A stretch of DNA of 64,000 nt from contig NC_064039.1 in NCBI RefSeq assembly GCF_932526225.1, positions 8,679,459-8,743,458 of the forward strand. The letters run 5' to 3'. The notes beneath the pieces are model-generated. The model searched no databases. It had not been told where the DNA came from and saw only the letters and a list, made by a program, of their open reading frames with translations. The stretch comes from Nematostella vectensis (lineage: Eukaryota; Cnidaria; Anthozoa; Actiniaria; Edwardsiidae). Below, in pieces: positions 1 through 12,905 of this stretch (the stretch's first letter is position 1; every line of letters begins with the position of its first letter). Made by a program: the position numbers and the translations under genes.

Positions 1-397
1 TTGTAACCTGATGAGTCAAGAAACGTTTGGTACAAGTCAGCACATGTAAGTAAATCCTACTAGATCCTCACCCAACCAACAGTAACCTGGAGGCATTTAA
101 CGATGGTTGTTCAGGCTTGGTTGGTTTATCATAAAAGACGATTTCGACTCTGTCAGGCGGCATTTTGTCAACCTAGCAAAGTACCAAGAGCGAGAAAGCA
201 TCCATCTCCATCGGCTGATTTGGGTTTGGAAGTAGATTTTGTCTATGAATTTTACATTTTTTGCATTGTCTTCCGGGTGTTACTGTTGATTTCATACGTT
301 CCGTACTTGAAAGCAATGAAGGAGAAGGAATCTAATAATCAAGAGAATTTCCTAGAAACATTGCTGGAGCATACAGACTTACAGACTTGGCCTTTAA
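1..397. other. Non-coding flank with a dispersed-repeat fragment
   Basis: No convincing exon is seen on either strand. Positions about 154-229 hold one copy of a dispersed repeat that also occurs near 20245-20300 and, inverted, near 31860-31927. An open frame crosses the stretch on the plus strand, but it lacks splice signals and family motifs, so I do not call it a gene. Confidence 0.5.
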
Positions 398-2240
398 GCT
401 TGTTCGGGCGTACAGTACATACTCTTGACTGAGTCCTATCTGTGTCTAGTACTTGTATGGGCGTACAGTACATAATTTTGACTGAGTCCTATCTGTGTCT
501 ACTACTTGTATGGGAGTACAGTAAATTCTTTTGACTGAGTCCTATCTGTGTCTAGTACTTGTATGGGCGTACAGTACATACTTTTGACTAAGTCTTATCT
601 GTGTCTAGTCATTGTATGGGCGTACAGTACATACTTTTGACTGAGTCCTATCTGTGTCTTGTACTTGTATGAGCGTACAGTAAATACTTTTGACTGAGTC
701 ATATCTGTTTCTAGTACTTGTATGGGCGTACAGTACATACTTTTGACAAAGTCCTATCTGTGTCTAATACTTGTATGGGCGTACAGTACATACTTTTGAC
801 AAAGTCCTATCTGTGTCTAGTACTTGTATGGGCGTACAGTAAATACTTTTGACTGAGTCCTCTGTTTCTAGTACTTGTATTGGCGTACAGTAAATACTTT
901 TGACAAAGTCCTATCTGTGTCTAGTACTTGTATGGGCGTACAGTAAATACTTTTGACTGAGTCATATCTGTTTCTAGTACTTGTATGGGCGTACAGTACA
1001 TACTTTTGACAAAGTCCTATCTGTGTCTAGTACTTGTATGGGCGTACAGTACATACTTTTGACTGAGTCATATCTGTGTCTAGTACTTGTATGGGCGTAC
1101 AGTAAATACTTTTGACTGAGTCCTCTGTTTCTAGTACTTGTATTGGCGTACAGAACATACTTTAGACTAAGTCCTATCTGTGTCTAGTACTTGTATGGGC
1201 GTACAGTACATACTTTTGACTGAGTCATATCTGTTTCTAGTACTTGTATGGGCGTACAGTACATACTTTTGACAAAGTCCTATCTGTGTCTAGTACTTGT
1301 ATGGGCGTACAGTACATACTTTTGACAAAGTCCTATCTGTGTCTAGTACTTGTATGGGCGTACAGTACATACTTTTGACTGAGTCCTATCTGTGTCTAGT
1401 TACTTGTATGGGCGTACAGTACATACTTTTGACAAAGTCCTATCTGTGTCTAGTACTTGTATGGGCGTACAGTAAATACTTTTGACTGAGTCCTCTGTTT
1501 CTAGTACTTGTATTGGCGTACAGAACATACTTTAGACTAAGTCCTATCTGTGTCTAGTACTTGTATGAGCGTACAGTAAATACTTTTGACTGAGTCCTCT
1601 GTTTCTAGTACTTGTATGGGCGTACAGAACATACTTTAGACTAAGTCCTATCTGTGTCTAGTACTTGTATGGGCGTACAGTACATACTTTTGACAAAGTC
1701 CTATCTGTGTCTAGTACTTGTATGGGCGTACAGTACATACTTTTGACTAAGTCCTATCTGTGTCTTGTACTTGTATGGGCGTACAGTACATACTTTTGAC
1801 TGAGTCCTATCTGTGTCTAGTTACTTGTATGGGCGTACAGTAAATACTTTTGACTGAGTCCTTTCTGTGTCTAGTACTTGTATGGGCGTACAGTACATAC
1901 TTTTGACTGAGTCCTATCTGTGTCTAGTTACTTGTATGGGCGTACAGTACATACTTTTGACTGAGTCCTATCTGTGTCTAGTACTTGTATGGGCGTACAG
2001 TACATACTTTTGACTGAGTCATATCTGTGTCTAGTACTTGTATGGGCGTACAGTAAATACTTTTGACTGAGTCCTCTGTTTCTAGTACTTGTATTGGCGT
2101 ACAGAACATACTTTAGACTGAGTCCTATCTGTGTCTAGTACTTGTATGAGCGTACAGTAAATACTTTTGACTGAGTTCTCTGTTTCTAGTACTTGTATGG
2201 GCGTACAGAACATACTTTTGACTGAGTCCTATCTGTGTGT
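398..2240. repeat. 53 bp minisatellite, about 35 copies
   Basis: The unit contains TATGGGCGTACAGTACATAC followed by TTTTGACTGAGTCCTATCTG. Copies differ by a few substitutions (GACTGAG or GACAAAG, TACATAC or AAATACT) and by small deletions such as CCTCTG for CCTATCTG. The array starts abruptly near 398 and abuts the last recognisable exon of the coiled-coil gene at 2240. On the minus strand the reading frame of that exon runs into the array and stops there. Confidence 0.97.
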
Positions 2241-5200
2241 CCAACACTTGCTTGAGAGTCTCCTCCTGTTGGCTGATCATCACGTTTTGTTCCATCGCCC
2301 TCTGTTCCGCGTCTCTCACCCATCGCTTACGTCTCTCTAGCAGCCTCTCCTTTATCTGTGCTTTCTGACGCTCCATTTCACGAGCTTTTTTATCTGGTAA
2401 ACAATATCGGAACAAGTTTGGCAGGGCTTTTCACAGGTGTTCATATTATATTCGCCGAACTCCTTGTGTCAAGCAGACGCGTATATAGAGGGGTGCGCAT
2501 GGTGCTCCCACCCCACCCCCCACCCCACCCCACCCCTTTGGCTCAAAAAGTTCTTATTAAGCAAGTACCAGGTACGTATATGTATTAAATTCCCTCGATT
2601 TTGTTCGGCTGGATTGGCAGGTGCTGTTCATGCAAGAATTGGCTGGCCTCACCTGCATACTGGTCTAGGTCTTCCTTGTGCTTGCTCATCAGGCGATCGG
2701 CTTCTTTGGCTGACAAATGTGCCTGCTCTTTGATCTCTTTGAATAGCTCGTTTTCTTTCTTCTCCAGAGCGCGCGCCCGTCTCTCGGTTAGTTGCTACAA
2801 CAAGCATCGCAGGATTAAACATTCGGTTGACCCCTCACTCAAAATAGTATAAGTAGTGACTGCTTGTGGTTCTAATCCCAACGCATACATAGCGAGTAGT
2901 TAGTATAAGGGCATAATCCAGGACGAGTTTTATGAGGGAAGGAGCAAGGGTTTTAAGAATGAGGTGAGCGGATTTTTATCGTTTTTTCGTGGATTTCTAT
3001 ATAATTCTTCATATTCTTCACCAAAATCTCTGAAACTAGGGCGTAGGGGGAGATGTGTTGCAAAATCCTTGAACTATGGGGATGGCTGCTAAGCCAACCC
3101 CTAGATCCGCCCATGTGGTATCGTTTTAGCACTGACTATTTCTTGTTCTAATACCTAGAAATATACTCTCTGCCGTGTATACGTCATAAGTAGTTACCTG
3201 GTTATAGAAAGATACTTCATAAGAAGTTACCTGGTTATAGAATGATATTCTATACATGATAAGTAGTTACCTGGTTATAGAAAAATACTCTATACATCAT
3301 AAGTAGTTACCTGGTTGAGACTATCGATCTCCTGAAATTCCTCATCGTCACAGCGATCCTCCTGTTCCTCCTTGGCCAACTGGTGCTCCACCACCAAGCG
3401 ATGGTACGCCTCCAGGAAGTCCTCGGCAGTCATGGTACCTTCAGAGATCATCTGATTTGCCTGACATTGGAAAATACCAGTACGTTAGTCCAGATTAAAT
3501 AAAGCACCTCATCTGAAATTAATTCTTAAATTAAGTGTCTAGGCTGCTAAAACAGCATTACAGTATAATATATTAACTTCTATTCCGTTGACATCATGTC
3601 ATGATGGCTTTGATTGTATGTGTGGTTTTGCATTGCTTGAAATTAAATCGCCTTATGAGGAAACAGCAGTACCAGTTAACACAGTTCTGTCATAAGGTAC
3701 GAGTCAGGGTTTTCTGAAGATCAGTCTACGAAGTTTTAACTCTTTTCTTACGTCTTTGACTAAACCATGTACCACAAGAAAACGAATAATACCCTTTTGG
3801 TTACGCTAAGACAATATAAAAGGAGCTTTCCGGTTGATAAAGCGACGTATTGTCAGAAAATGAACTCTTGCCTCAAACTCTTTCTTCCGGCCTTCTTGCT
3901 AATATGTGATGAATAGGGTTGACTACCTGGTTATTTATTGTCCGCGAGTTTATTTACTCTGTCTTCAAACTCCTTCCCCTTTTGCTTAATGATGATGACG
4001 ATGATGATGATGACGATAATGATACCTATTCTTTGCAAACTAAACTCACTTTTGCTTCAAACCTTTCCCTTCCCATCTTGCTTAATGATGATGATGGTGG
4101 TGATAGATGATATGGCAATGGTGATGATGATGACGACGACGATGATGATGATGATTTTGGATGTTAGCAAGCTCACTCACTCTGGCTTCAAACTCTTCCT
4201 TCTCCCCTTCTTGCTCGTTTTCAAGTTTCCTCATCTTCTGTTCTCTGCGTCGTCGTAGTTTCTCTGCAAGTTCAGCTTGATGGCGCAGAGAAGCTGAAAT
4301 CGAATGTAATATCACATGCTCAAACCGCACATCAAGAAAACTGTGAGATTTAGTCAATATCTGACATATTTGATCATAAATATCAAACGTAGATGATAAG
4401 GAAGTTCAGATAAAACGTACATGATTTGCGAGTTTCACTCTTTAAAAAACACTTTTTAATAACCGATATACTAAAAACTTAAAGTAATGTTCATTTGCTC
4501 CTCTTGATACCACTTACACAGCTGCTCCTTCTCCTCTAGAGCTCTGATGGTGCTACCATATTCTTCGAGTATTCTGAAACAAAAGATGCACTCAGTAAAA
4601 GCTGTGAAATTAGTTAATAACGTATGAATAGACCACTCAAATCATGTTATGTACTTGTTGCTCTGTTCTGACACAAGTTTCCCTCTCTTCTGTAAAACCT
4701 CCAGATTCTTGAGCGCCTTCATTTTCCTGTTGTCAAGTTCGTCTTTCTCTTCTTGTTTTTCCATCACTCGGTGTTGAGCCATGGCCTGTCTCTTAGCCAG
4801 CCTTTCGTGCAGTATCTTCAAGGGAATTCAAAATAAATTCAGAGAGGATAGCGGGCTCCAAATCTCTAACTAGTGGACCGGGGCTCAAATTCAGATCAGC
4901 CTGTTTTTTTTTTTTTTTTAAAGAGGTGTAAATAAACCTGTCTCTCTACATTGGGGCTCTCAATACTTCGTCTTCTTCCCCAAAAAAACTGCATTAACCT
5001 GTATATAAGGGGGATGGAAGTATAAAAACTGCTGGTGACACTGGCCTATCGTACCATCTTCAGTAACAGTGCTTACACAATAGCCCATGTTCGTAAGCTG
5101 CGTGAAGCAGTGTGTACTGTATCTCTACTGATTGTTGCCAAGTGCATGTGAAGCGCAGACCTACAGTACGTAAAATATGGGGTGTGAACGCACCCCCTCC

Positions 5201-8200
5201 CCCCCCCCCACACACACACACACACAACGGCCGAAGGCCACTTTCAGTGGTCAATAGACGTGCTATTTGTACACAAAACTATAAATCATAAGCTAGATAA
5301 CGCTGGTGTGTAGCCAAATCCGACAATAAACGTCCCGTGGAGATACCGCAAAAACATAAAAAATCCTTCTTTGTTCTTTCGGGGGTGGCCAGATTTTTAT
5401 CAAAAACTCAAACCCCCCCACCCCCCAAGGTCCACTTTTTCGGATTCCTCACCCCCCCCCCCCCCAAGAAAAATCCTGGGTACGGGCCTGCACATTTACA
5501 TGGTTTTTCTTTAAGTAATCTCTCACACTAAGGCAACAGTAGAGGATATATAACGACATCTTTAAAATAAGAGAACAGACTAAGTTGATATACCAAACTT
5601 TGCCGATTAGCTTCTTCCAGCAATCTCTTATTTGTAGCCGCCACATTCGCCATAAGCTTGGCAACAATCTGATTTGCCTGAAAAAATGTGAGTGCAAAAC
5701 ATCAAGATGATATTATAATTGAGTTGATAAGGACAATTATGACATGATAATGATGATGATTATGATAATCTAGGATGATGATCTTAGTTATGATTAACAC
5801 ATTTTTGAAACAATATGGAGATGCCAAAAGCAATATGGAGATAAGTGGGTTACCGCGATTACCATCTCTTTAACCAATCAGATTTTAATAGATAAGTCCC
5901 TGGAGTCTGGCAGTAAAATTTACTCCACATAAGCCAATCACAATTGACCCTTTGGTAAGTAACCCAAACTTAAAACCATATGTTTTCCAAAATGGGCTGA
6001 TTAGCCTCCTTTTTATCTTGATACAAAAAACGTATCTGTTTTAAATACATATAAGAAGAGTTTACATTGTAAAAGTTTAATTGTTAATGGCATCTATGCC
6101 TCCTGTCTCAAAGTTATCGATATTGCTTGTCAGTGAAAGTTATTTAAAGATATTGTTTTGAAAACAAATCCAATATCAGAAAGCTGAGTCATACTTTACT
6201 CTTAAAATCTAGAACTACTAGCTTTCAGCCCTATCAAATTTAGAAATCATATTTAAAATTCCTGTACCATGAATCCAAAAAAAAATGCCATTATAACTTT
6301 CCCTGCATTACTTCATTTAGAAAAACGAGATGTTTTTATTGAAGGATAGCTTTTAAACAAAAAAAATATTTAACCCACCTCTTCTTCTGAAAGCCCTGAA
6401 TCTGTCAGGAGATCATTGCCAACTTCTTCTTGTAACTCAGTCAATTTGAAGCTCTGAGATAAGAATTAATTAACTATTAAATTTGTAGGTGTTTGACACA
6501 CGTGCATTTTATAAGAGAGAAAAACGTTAAGACTTACCATTCTCTTTGAGAACTTGGTATGCAGTGATTCTATGGCATTTTCAAGTTCCGTAGAGTCTGT
6601 TATGGTATCCCTTAGTTCCTGGTGAGAGTTGAATAATGACAAAGTATTTAGCTGTCTGTATGAGGCACATGCAGTAAGACTATAATAAGAATCCAGGCAT
6701 GTCTTACTTGTGCTTCTAAAGCCTGATCACGGGCTGCATTGGCGTCAATGTCATCTATGGCCTGTGAAAAGTTATATCAAATAAAAATTTTAAACAACAA
6801 GATAACATCTTTAATAAAAAAGAAATTTAGTCTTTATTACAGTTAAACATATACATATCATGATGGAGGTATGATTGCTGAATTTAATGAAGACTATAAG
6901 TTATGGCTGGCATAAGGTTGGGAAAGGTTGATTCATCAAATAGTTAAATATCGATATGAATATATGTATCAATTGGATATAATATATGACGTTCTCTGGC
7001 TGAAAATTGAATGAATGCAAAGTTCATGAATCAGGCTTAGGCAAGTCGTGAGCTCCAAGCAATGATCACTTTTTTTTACAAATTTCTGCCTGTCACCCCA
7101 CTCTTTTTAACCCAAAGTACTCCAGGGTCTGAACAAAGTAAGAATAATAAGTACAGTTTACAGAGGCATCTCTAAAGCCCCCTAAAGCCAGCAACCAAGT
7201 AGCCGAGGGAGGGAGGGAGCAATGCCTGCCTAAAAACGCCTGGGAGGGAGGCTAGCATCCTAGTGACCTAGACAAGAGGTGGCTGACTAGAGGTTCGCCA
7301 CTTGATGGGTGACCCCTAAAATGGGCCCTTTGTCAGACACACATTTGTAATTGTTTTCATTCCATATTAGAAGACAAATTATGTAATGAGACGTTTCAAT
7401 AGCCATCTAAAAACAAAGCTTATATGTCAAAAGCTTTGCTAAGGGAATCTTCATTAAATATGGGGGGGAGGGAAGATTTTTACTCAAAACACCTTAAAAT
7501 TTCAGAGCCCCCCCCCTTTCAATGTAAACATTTTTTCCCTGCCCCCTTTTCAGAACCTACAAATTTTCAGAGCCCCCTCCCCCTTACGACCTCAACAAAC
7601 AAAAAAGCATTTCAATTTGGAAAATGAACACTGCAAAGTTGCCCTCCCTATATTGTCCTAGTTGACGATCCAGTAAAGTTAAACATTATTTCAGAGTCTG
7701 ATATCTCTTCTTCACGGTTTCGGTCTTCATACTTTCCTATTTTTTTGGCATGTAAAATTGTGTAAAATGGTGCAGGTTTGGTTGCAGGGAATTTTTTTTT
7801 CTCAATCAGTTGCTTGAAGAATTTTTTTTCAAAATCACCCTCCCTCCAAAAGTCAAATGGTATGCCCCTAAGGATGCCTGTGAGGGAGTGTACATTTGTA
7901 AAATATATTTGTTTTTGTTAAGAATATTTTTCTGTATAAAAAGGGATAATGTCCAACGTATAAGACATTCTATGTATATCATTATGTGAATTTGCAGGCT
8001 CCACCACTGTTTAGAAGTATATTTTCACTTGTTCATGAAAACTGATAATAAACTGTATCAGCCAATCCAACTGTTATATACTAAAAGCTGTAAGTATCTA
8101 TATTATGGTTTTTAAAGACAAAAGTGTTAAATTTATATCAGTAAAAAAAATTAAAGCTGAAAAGTATGGCTTCTAAGATATTTGGAGCCCCCTTTGAAGG

Positions 8201-8652
8201 ACCTTTTTTTTTCTTTTGGTGGTTAAAAATTTTCGGTGCCCCCCCTCAATATCTTCCCTCCCCCCCCCCCCCCCTCCGTGTATTTAATGAACACTCACTA
8301 ATCAGGCAATGGAAATGTTGGATGCTTTCTCACACTTTTTGCTAGGATGTGAACTTTTTAGTTTTTATACAATTTATACCTGTTCATATTTTGCAAGCAT
8401 TCGCCTTTTAAACTCCTCGTCAATCCGTGACTTGCTGAACAGGAATGTAAGAACCATCTTTAACAACTGAAGAAATGTCTAAGAGTGAAAGATTTATTGA
8501 TACTATAAGTTTGTATAAATGATTATGTGTACAACACTTGAAAACAGCTTTTCTTAAATAATGCAGTACATCCATCAAAAACATCATCATCATCATTAAA
8601 ATCATCATCATCACCACCACCATCATCATCATCATAAAAAAACATCATCATT

Positions 8653-8711
<59 letters not shown>

Positions 8712-10757
8712 TATCATCATTATCATCATCATCATCAAACACCATCAACATCATTATTATCACTATCATCATTATCATCATAATCAAAAACATCATCACC
8801 ATCATCAAAAACATCATCATGATTATTGTTGTTTCATTATCATAACTATTACTTTTACCTCATTTTTCTGTTTTCTCAAGTCCTTCTCCATCTCTTCAAG
8901 GAATTTGAAATCTTGATTTTGTAATTCAACCTCCATCTCCTCCCTGAAGTAATAATATTATTGATACCATGCAGGGCAGTAGCAAGGGGGTGGGGCACTG
9001 GGGTCATATGTGCTTTCCCCCAAATTGTCATAAATTATAAGGAAACGACCAGTAGGGGTCTGGCTATACCATACATTTTTTTTCTTATTGTTTCTGTAAT
9101 GCCCCCCTCCCCCTTCAAACATTTCAATGCCTGGTATAGCACTCTAATGTCCTTCATTGTAACACAGATTGCCTTTGACTTGGACCATGTTGTAGATCTG
9201 CAATCATATAATTCAGGATTCCAGCTACATTGGGAGTAATTTACTTCCAGAAATTGGATAACACCAATCAAAATTTTACAAAATTCTTTTTAGAGGAAAA
9301 TCTACACCATTTCATCAAATACTAGCCAAAAATACACACACTTACTCTGATGGTTTGGTCAAAGCCTGTGCAACAGACAGACCACCATCTGTCATTTGTC
9401 CAGGTTCGGTGATGGGTGGGGTCAGAAAGCCACTGCTCCCTCTGCTGTAGTGAGTCGCATCCATCTCAATAGACACTGATCGGTTGCCTGCACCATTCCT
9501 ATCAACTGGGATTGGAGCGATCCTGTTGGAACCCATTTTCTGAATGGTAACAGGGAGGTCATTAAGTCAGTAACAATTAATTTTTTTAAATAGAGAACTG
9601 TTGCATTATTCATTAAACAAGTTGGGTTGTTCAGAGCTTTCAAAATTTCAAACAGCCACTGGACATCTCTTCGTTTGGCACACTTGCAGCTTCAGAATTT
9701 TGCACCTCCCTGAAAATACTTTGCCTATGCCTCAAATACCGAATGAACAAAGTTATGCATACCTTCATAGTTGATAGATCGTCTTCTTTTCCCACCTCTT
9801 CTTCAAGCAGAGGGACAGAGAATGACTTGTTTCTTTTGCTTGTGTTATGCTCCTGTTGAGGGGAAAGAGTCATAATGAAATATAGCCTCGTCCCCAGGCT
9901 CGTTTTCACTGCATGGCTTGTTGGTTAATGATGTCATGTGTCATTTGCTGCTTGCTACTGTCTTGTTAGCTCTACATCTCAAACATCTGCTATTGTACTG
10001 TATGTCTACAGTGCTACTGTGGCCTGAACACAATCGTATTATTACCTACCTTAACCTCTTTATTCAACCTCACTTCTACCTTATACATGTACATACCATA
10101 CATCAAATTGAAAATACAGTGGCTTCAAAATAACCATCCACAATTGAAGTCTGATTCTTTATTAATGATATTTGATTGAAAGTTTCACAGTTACTTGCTT
10201 GAATTAGCCGATGGAAATGGATTCTTTATGTGACTCGGCATCAAGCTGGAGCATAAAATGGCGGCATGATTGGCTTCTTTAATCACTCTTTAATACTGCC
10301 CTGTTTGCCTTCATGTTAGATTATCACCCACATTCACCTCATCACCTACCTAATCCCTTACAGTAACCTCTTCAATACAACCACCATGGACCTAAACCAC
10401 CATTAACAACTACCCCTCTGTCACTGTCCTAACCAACTCATACTACTTATAATATATGCTTTTAGGACCCTTGATCTTGAGGGCATGATCAAACAATGAT
10501 CTTTAATTACCTATATATGTAAGTATTTATTAAGTATTAAGTATACTTAACACTTTGTTTCTACAAAAACATTGAAACTACTTTGCCAATATAAAGTTAC
10601 TTACTTCGATTTCCCTGAAGATACAACGCATAATCAAAGCTCCGATGATGAAACCAACTATAAGAGCCAAAAGAAACGCCAAGAAAACGAGTCCTCCTAG
10701 AGTATCATACTTGATGATCGTGTCAATAACATTGACGGTGAGACACGAATCCGCCAT
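2125..10757 (-). CDS. Single-pass coiled-coil protein, EVC/EVC2-like
   Basis: Fifteen exons join in phase: 10757-10605, 9852-9763, 9539-9346, 8943-8859, 8466-8380, 6761-6708, 6618-6538, 6453-6379, 5677-5594, 4815-4655, 4573-4518, 4293-4181, 3460-3311, 2794-2653, 2393-2125, giving about 597 residues. The start ATG (AAGATGG) opens a short ectodomain; residues about 20-45 form one membrane helix (GGLVFLAFLLALIVGFIIGA). A Ser/Pro-rich stretch follows, then long charged coiled coil (KLRRRREQKMRKLENEQEGE). This architecture, and the segment LLKMVLTFLFSKSRIDEEF, resemble Ellis-van Creveld complex proteins, which act in Hedgehog signalling at the cilium base. The family call is inference; the gene itself is well supported. 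EVC proteins run near 1000 residues, so exons may continue beyond position 1. The last exon as drawn ends inside the minisatellite. The donor at 4655 (GTACAT) is weak. Confidence 0.6.
3180..3322. repeat. Donor-containing tandem repeat, 4 copies
   Basis: The last bases of exon 3460-3311 and its donor read, on the minus strand, AACCAG followed by GTAACTACTTATG. The block ATAACCAGGTAACTACTTAT recurs three more times downstream in the intron, about every 40 bp, each keeping a usable CAG/GTAACT donor. Confidence 0.85.
3868..4215. repeat. Four diverged copies of an exon 3' end with GAT microsatellite
   Basis: The end of the coiled-coil exon at 4181 (plus-strand CTCTGGCTTCAAACTCTTCC) is echoed at about 3870-3905, 3955-3990 and 4045-4085. 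Between copies lie (GATGAT)n tracts. The downstream copies carry substitutions in the donor, so only the 4181 copy is taken as the exon. Confidence 0.75.
5156..5490 (-). mobile_element. hAT-like MITE, family A, inverted copy
   Basis: About 335 bp, ending in GGGTACGGGCCTG on the right and the degraded CAGACCTACAGTACG on the left. Internal landmarks shared with the copies at 28969 and 54216 are AAAAGTGGAC or its complement, a run of G or C, and AACTATAAATCATAAGCTAG near the far end. It lies in an intron of the coiled-coil gene. No clear target-site duplication. Confidence 0.75.
7440..8280. other. Intronic poly-C/poly-G rich repeat debris
   Basis: Several blocks of CCCCCC, GGGGGG and AGCCCCC separated by AT-rich sequence, typical of eroded copies of the small DNA elements seen elsewhere in the window. 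No exon or intact terminal inverted repeat is seen. Confidence 0.4.
8578..8825. repeat. ATC/GAT trinucleotide microsatellite
   Basis: Nearly pure (ATC)n on the plus strand with interruptions, in an intron of the coiled-coil gene. Its open frames are homopolymeric Met, Asp or His runs and are not genes. Confidence 0.95.
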
Positions 10758-11498
10758 CTTAGTGAATTTCAAAAATTTCTGCTCCTTCCTAATACTTCAG
10801 CCTTGCTACCCCGACATCTCCTGAAGGGCAAGAACTTTACAAAAAGCGTTAGTAACGCTTGAGTATGCTTCTTTATGCAAGCAAAGGATCTGGGAAGATG
10901 ATTTCATCGATGAAAAAACACGGCAACTTGTTTCAAAATCTTTCAAAACATTACATTCACCAAGTTAAGGGGGAACTGCGTATGTCGTATCCATAGTGAT
11001 TTTGGCACAAATATTAAAATGTTACAAAAACAATTCAAGATTACAGATAAACAGCAAAATAACACGCAGAAAAAATAGTGTTCACCGAAACAAGTTTATT
11101 CTAATGGGGGCTAGCAAGATATACGAACTTATTTTATTTTCCCATTGATTGCATTATCTTACTTGGTTTTCCTGTGGAGTTTAATAAAAGGCGTGGATGC
11201 TGAGCTCTGATAAACACAGGTGAAAAGAAATCGACAAGATGCCGCATCAATGACAAAAACTTGAGGTGAAAGCACAGGATTTTATGCTTTCTATGTGATC
11301 AAATTGCAGTTAAATGTCTTATACGTATACCTTATGTTATATCTGTGTTAGTATGGTGGCTAGATAGAAAGCGGTGTGACTCGAATTGACAGCCCTTTCT
11401 TTCTGTCACGAAATGAAAAATCCAACGAACGAGAGATCTTTATTGCGATTCACTATTCTTATGAAGTGTCATTGTGTTTATCAGAATATTGAATCACG
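10758..11498. promoter_or_regulatory. Shared divergent promoter region
   Basis: The 741 bp between the start codons of the coiled-coil gene (minus) and TMEM230 (plus) hold no exon. They must contain both 5' leaders and, most simply, a bidirectional promoter. No TATA box or initiator is placed with confidence. Confidence 0.5.
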
Positions 11499-12905
11499 AT
11501 GAAATCACGCAACTCAGTCAGGTACCAGAAGCTCTCTAACGATGACGGCTTCGTGGATGCACAGGTATGCAAAAGTTTAAAAAAATAATAAAATAAGTCC
11601 CCAATATTTCCCCAATCCTACGGCCCTAGAATACATGACAACAGTGACCTGAAAACATACATCAATATATAACATAAAAAGATTTATTTGGCCGAATAGG
11701 TTTACAAACACTTATAAAGGGCCTAGGGAATAGAGTAAGATTAAAAAAATAATATCTAGCAGGGCATACTTATGGCAAGCTAAGGTGTGCACAGAGAAGG
11801 CTTTACTAGGTTTTATGTTAAAATTTTGTATGTAAACTATTAAATTATTAAAATTTATTAAACTAGATTACATAAAATATTAAATTATATACCCCCTTTG
11901 CATCAAATCCTACTAGCAATGGTCTGCACAGATAGGAAAGGGGGTCCATGGAGATTGTCTCCATATTTTTGCCAGAGCATTATTTGAACAGTTGTGTAAC
12001 AGGGTTGTGTTTGTTTGGTTCAAGTTCATCAAGCCAGAGCCCAAGGTTCCCTGGAGGGCTATCTGCCTTGCCATTGGGCTCTTCACTGTTGGTACTATAC
12101 TCCTTGTGATTGGATCCCTTCTTTTTACTGGTCATTTTGATGTAAAAGTAAGTACTGTGTTTCCCTGCTTGCAGAGGCCTCTTTTCTTTGTATTTCGCTG
12201 GGCTTGTGTTTGCAAAGAAAAGACCTCTTCCATGGGTCGGGATTGTCTATACAGTATTAGGCATGTGTCCCAGTTACTTAGCAACCTTGACATTCATGCA
12301 CATGACGTAGAGCAGCTTTTTGTCAAATCTGTAACATGTACAGCTATGCTCAAAATATTCATGCAAGATAAACCAGCAAAAGCTATGGTGCTTTGCAATG
12401 TCATTTACTCCAAGTCTCTCCAGAACTCAAGAACAAGTAAAGAGCATCGAACTGTGGATCTTTAAACTTAATAATGGGTGTGTGTACAGGGGGTGTGTTT
12501 TGGGAGAGGTGTGCAGGAGTGGGAGTGTGTTTGCATGTTGCGGATAAATGGGGGGTGGGGGTGAGGCTGTGTTGGGGGAGGGGTGTGTATGGGAAGGTGA
12601 GTGGTAGGTGTGTGTCAATGCAAACAAGAAGGGGATGCATTGGAGATTTATTGTGAATTTGAATAGTAAAAACACTTGCTACTCTAACTACTTGCTATAG
12701 GCCTATATAATTTAGGGGTTATTTATCATTTGAAATAAAAATCCTTTTATATTTTGTTGTTTTTCAGTATGCTGATCGTACATACCCCATGCTGATCCTT
12801 GGTTCTATCATGTTTATTCCGGGGTTTTACCATGTGCGTCTTGCCTATTATGCATGGAAGGGCTATAGAGGGTACTCATTTGAAGACATTCCAGATTTTG
12901 ACTAG
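11499..12905 (+). CDS. TMEM230: Transmembrane protein 230
   Basis: Three phase-0 exons, 11499-11564, 12025-12147 and 12768-12905, encode 108 residues. Family marks are the N-terminal [12 protein letters not shown], then [15 protein letters not shown] leading into the first membrane helix (about residues 34-58), a second helix from [16 protein letters not shown], and the C-terminus [20 protein letters not shown], nearly the signature tail of animal TMEM230. Human TMEM230 is a two-helix protein of about 120 residues involved in synaptic and secretory vesicle traffic, so length and topology agree. The acceptor at 12025 (GGTTCAAG) was chosen because it reproduces the family junction DAQ-FIK. The gene is head-to-head with the coiled-coil gene. 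Confidence 0.95.

Noticed and set aside
103-432. 109-codon plus-strand open frame at the window start
   Set aside because: It overlaps a dispersed repeat and the edge of the minisatellite, has no splice signals and no family motif.
1-2240. CRISPR-like appearance of the regularly repeated 53 bp array
   Set aside because: Units are directly abutting and similar over their whole length, with no unique spacers, in an intron-rich animal genome; it is a minisatellite.
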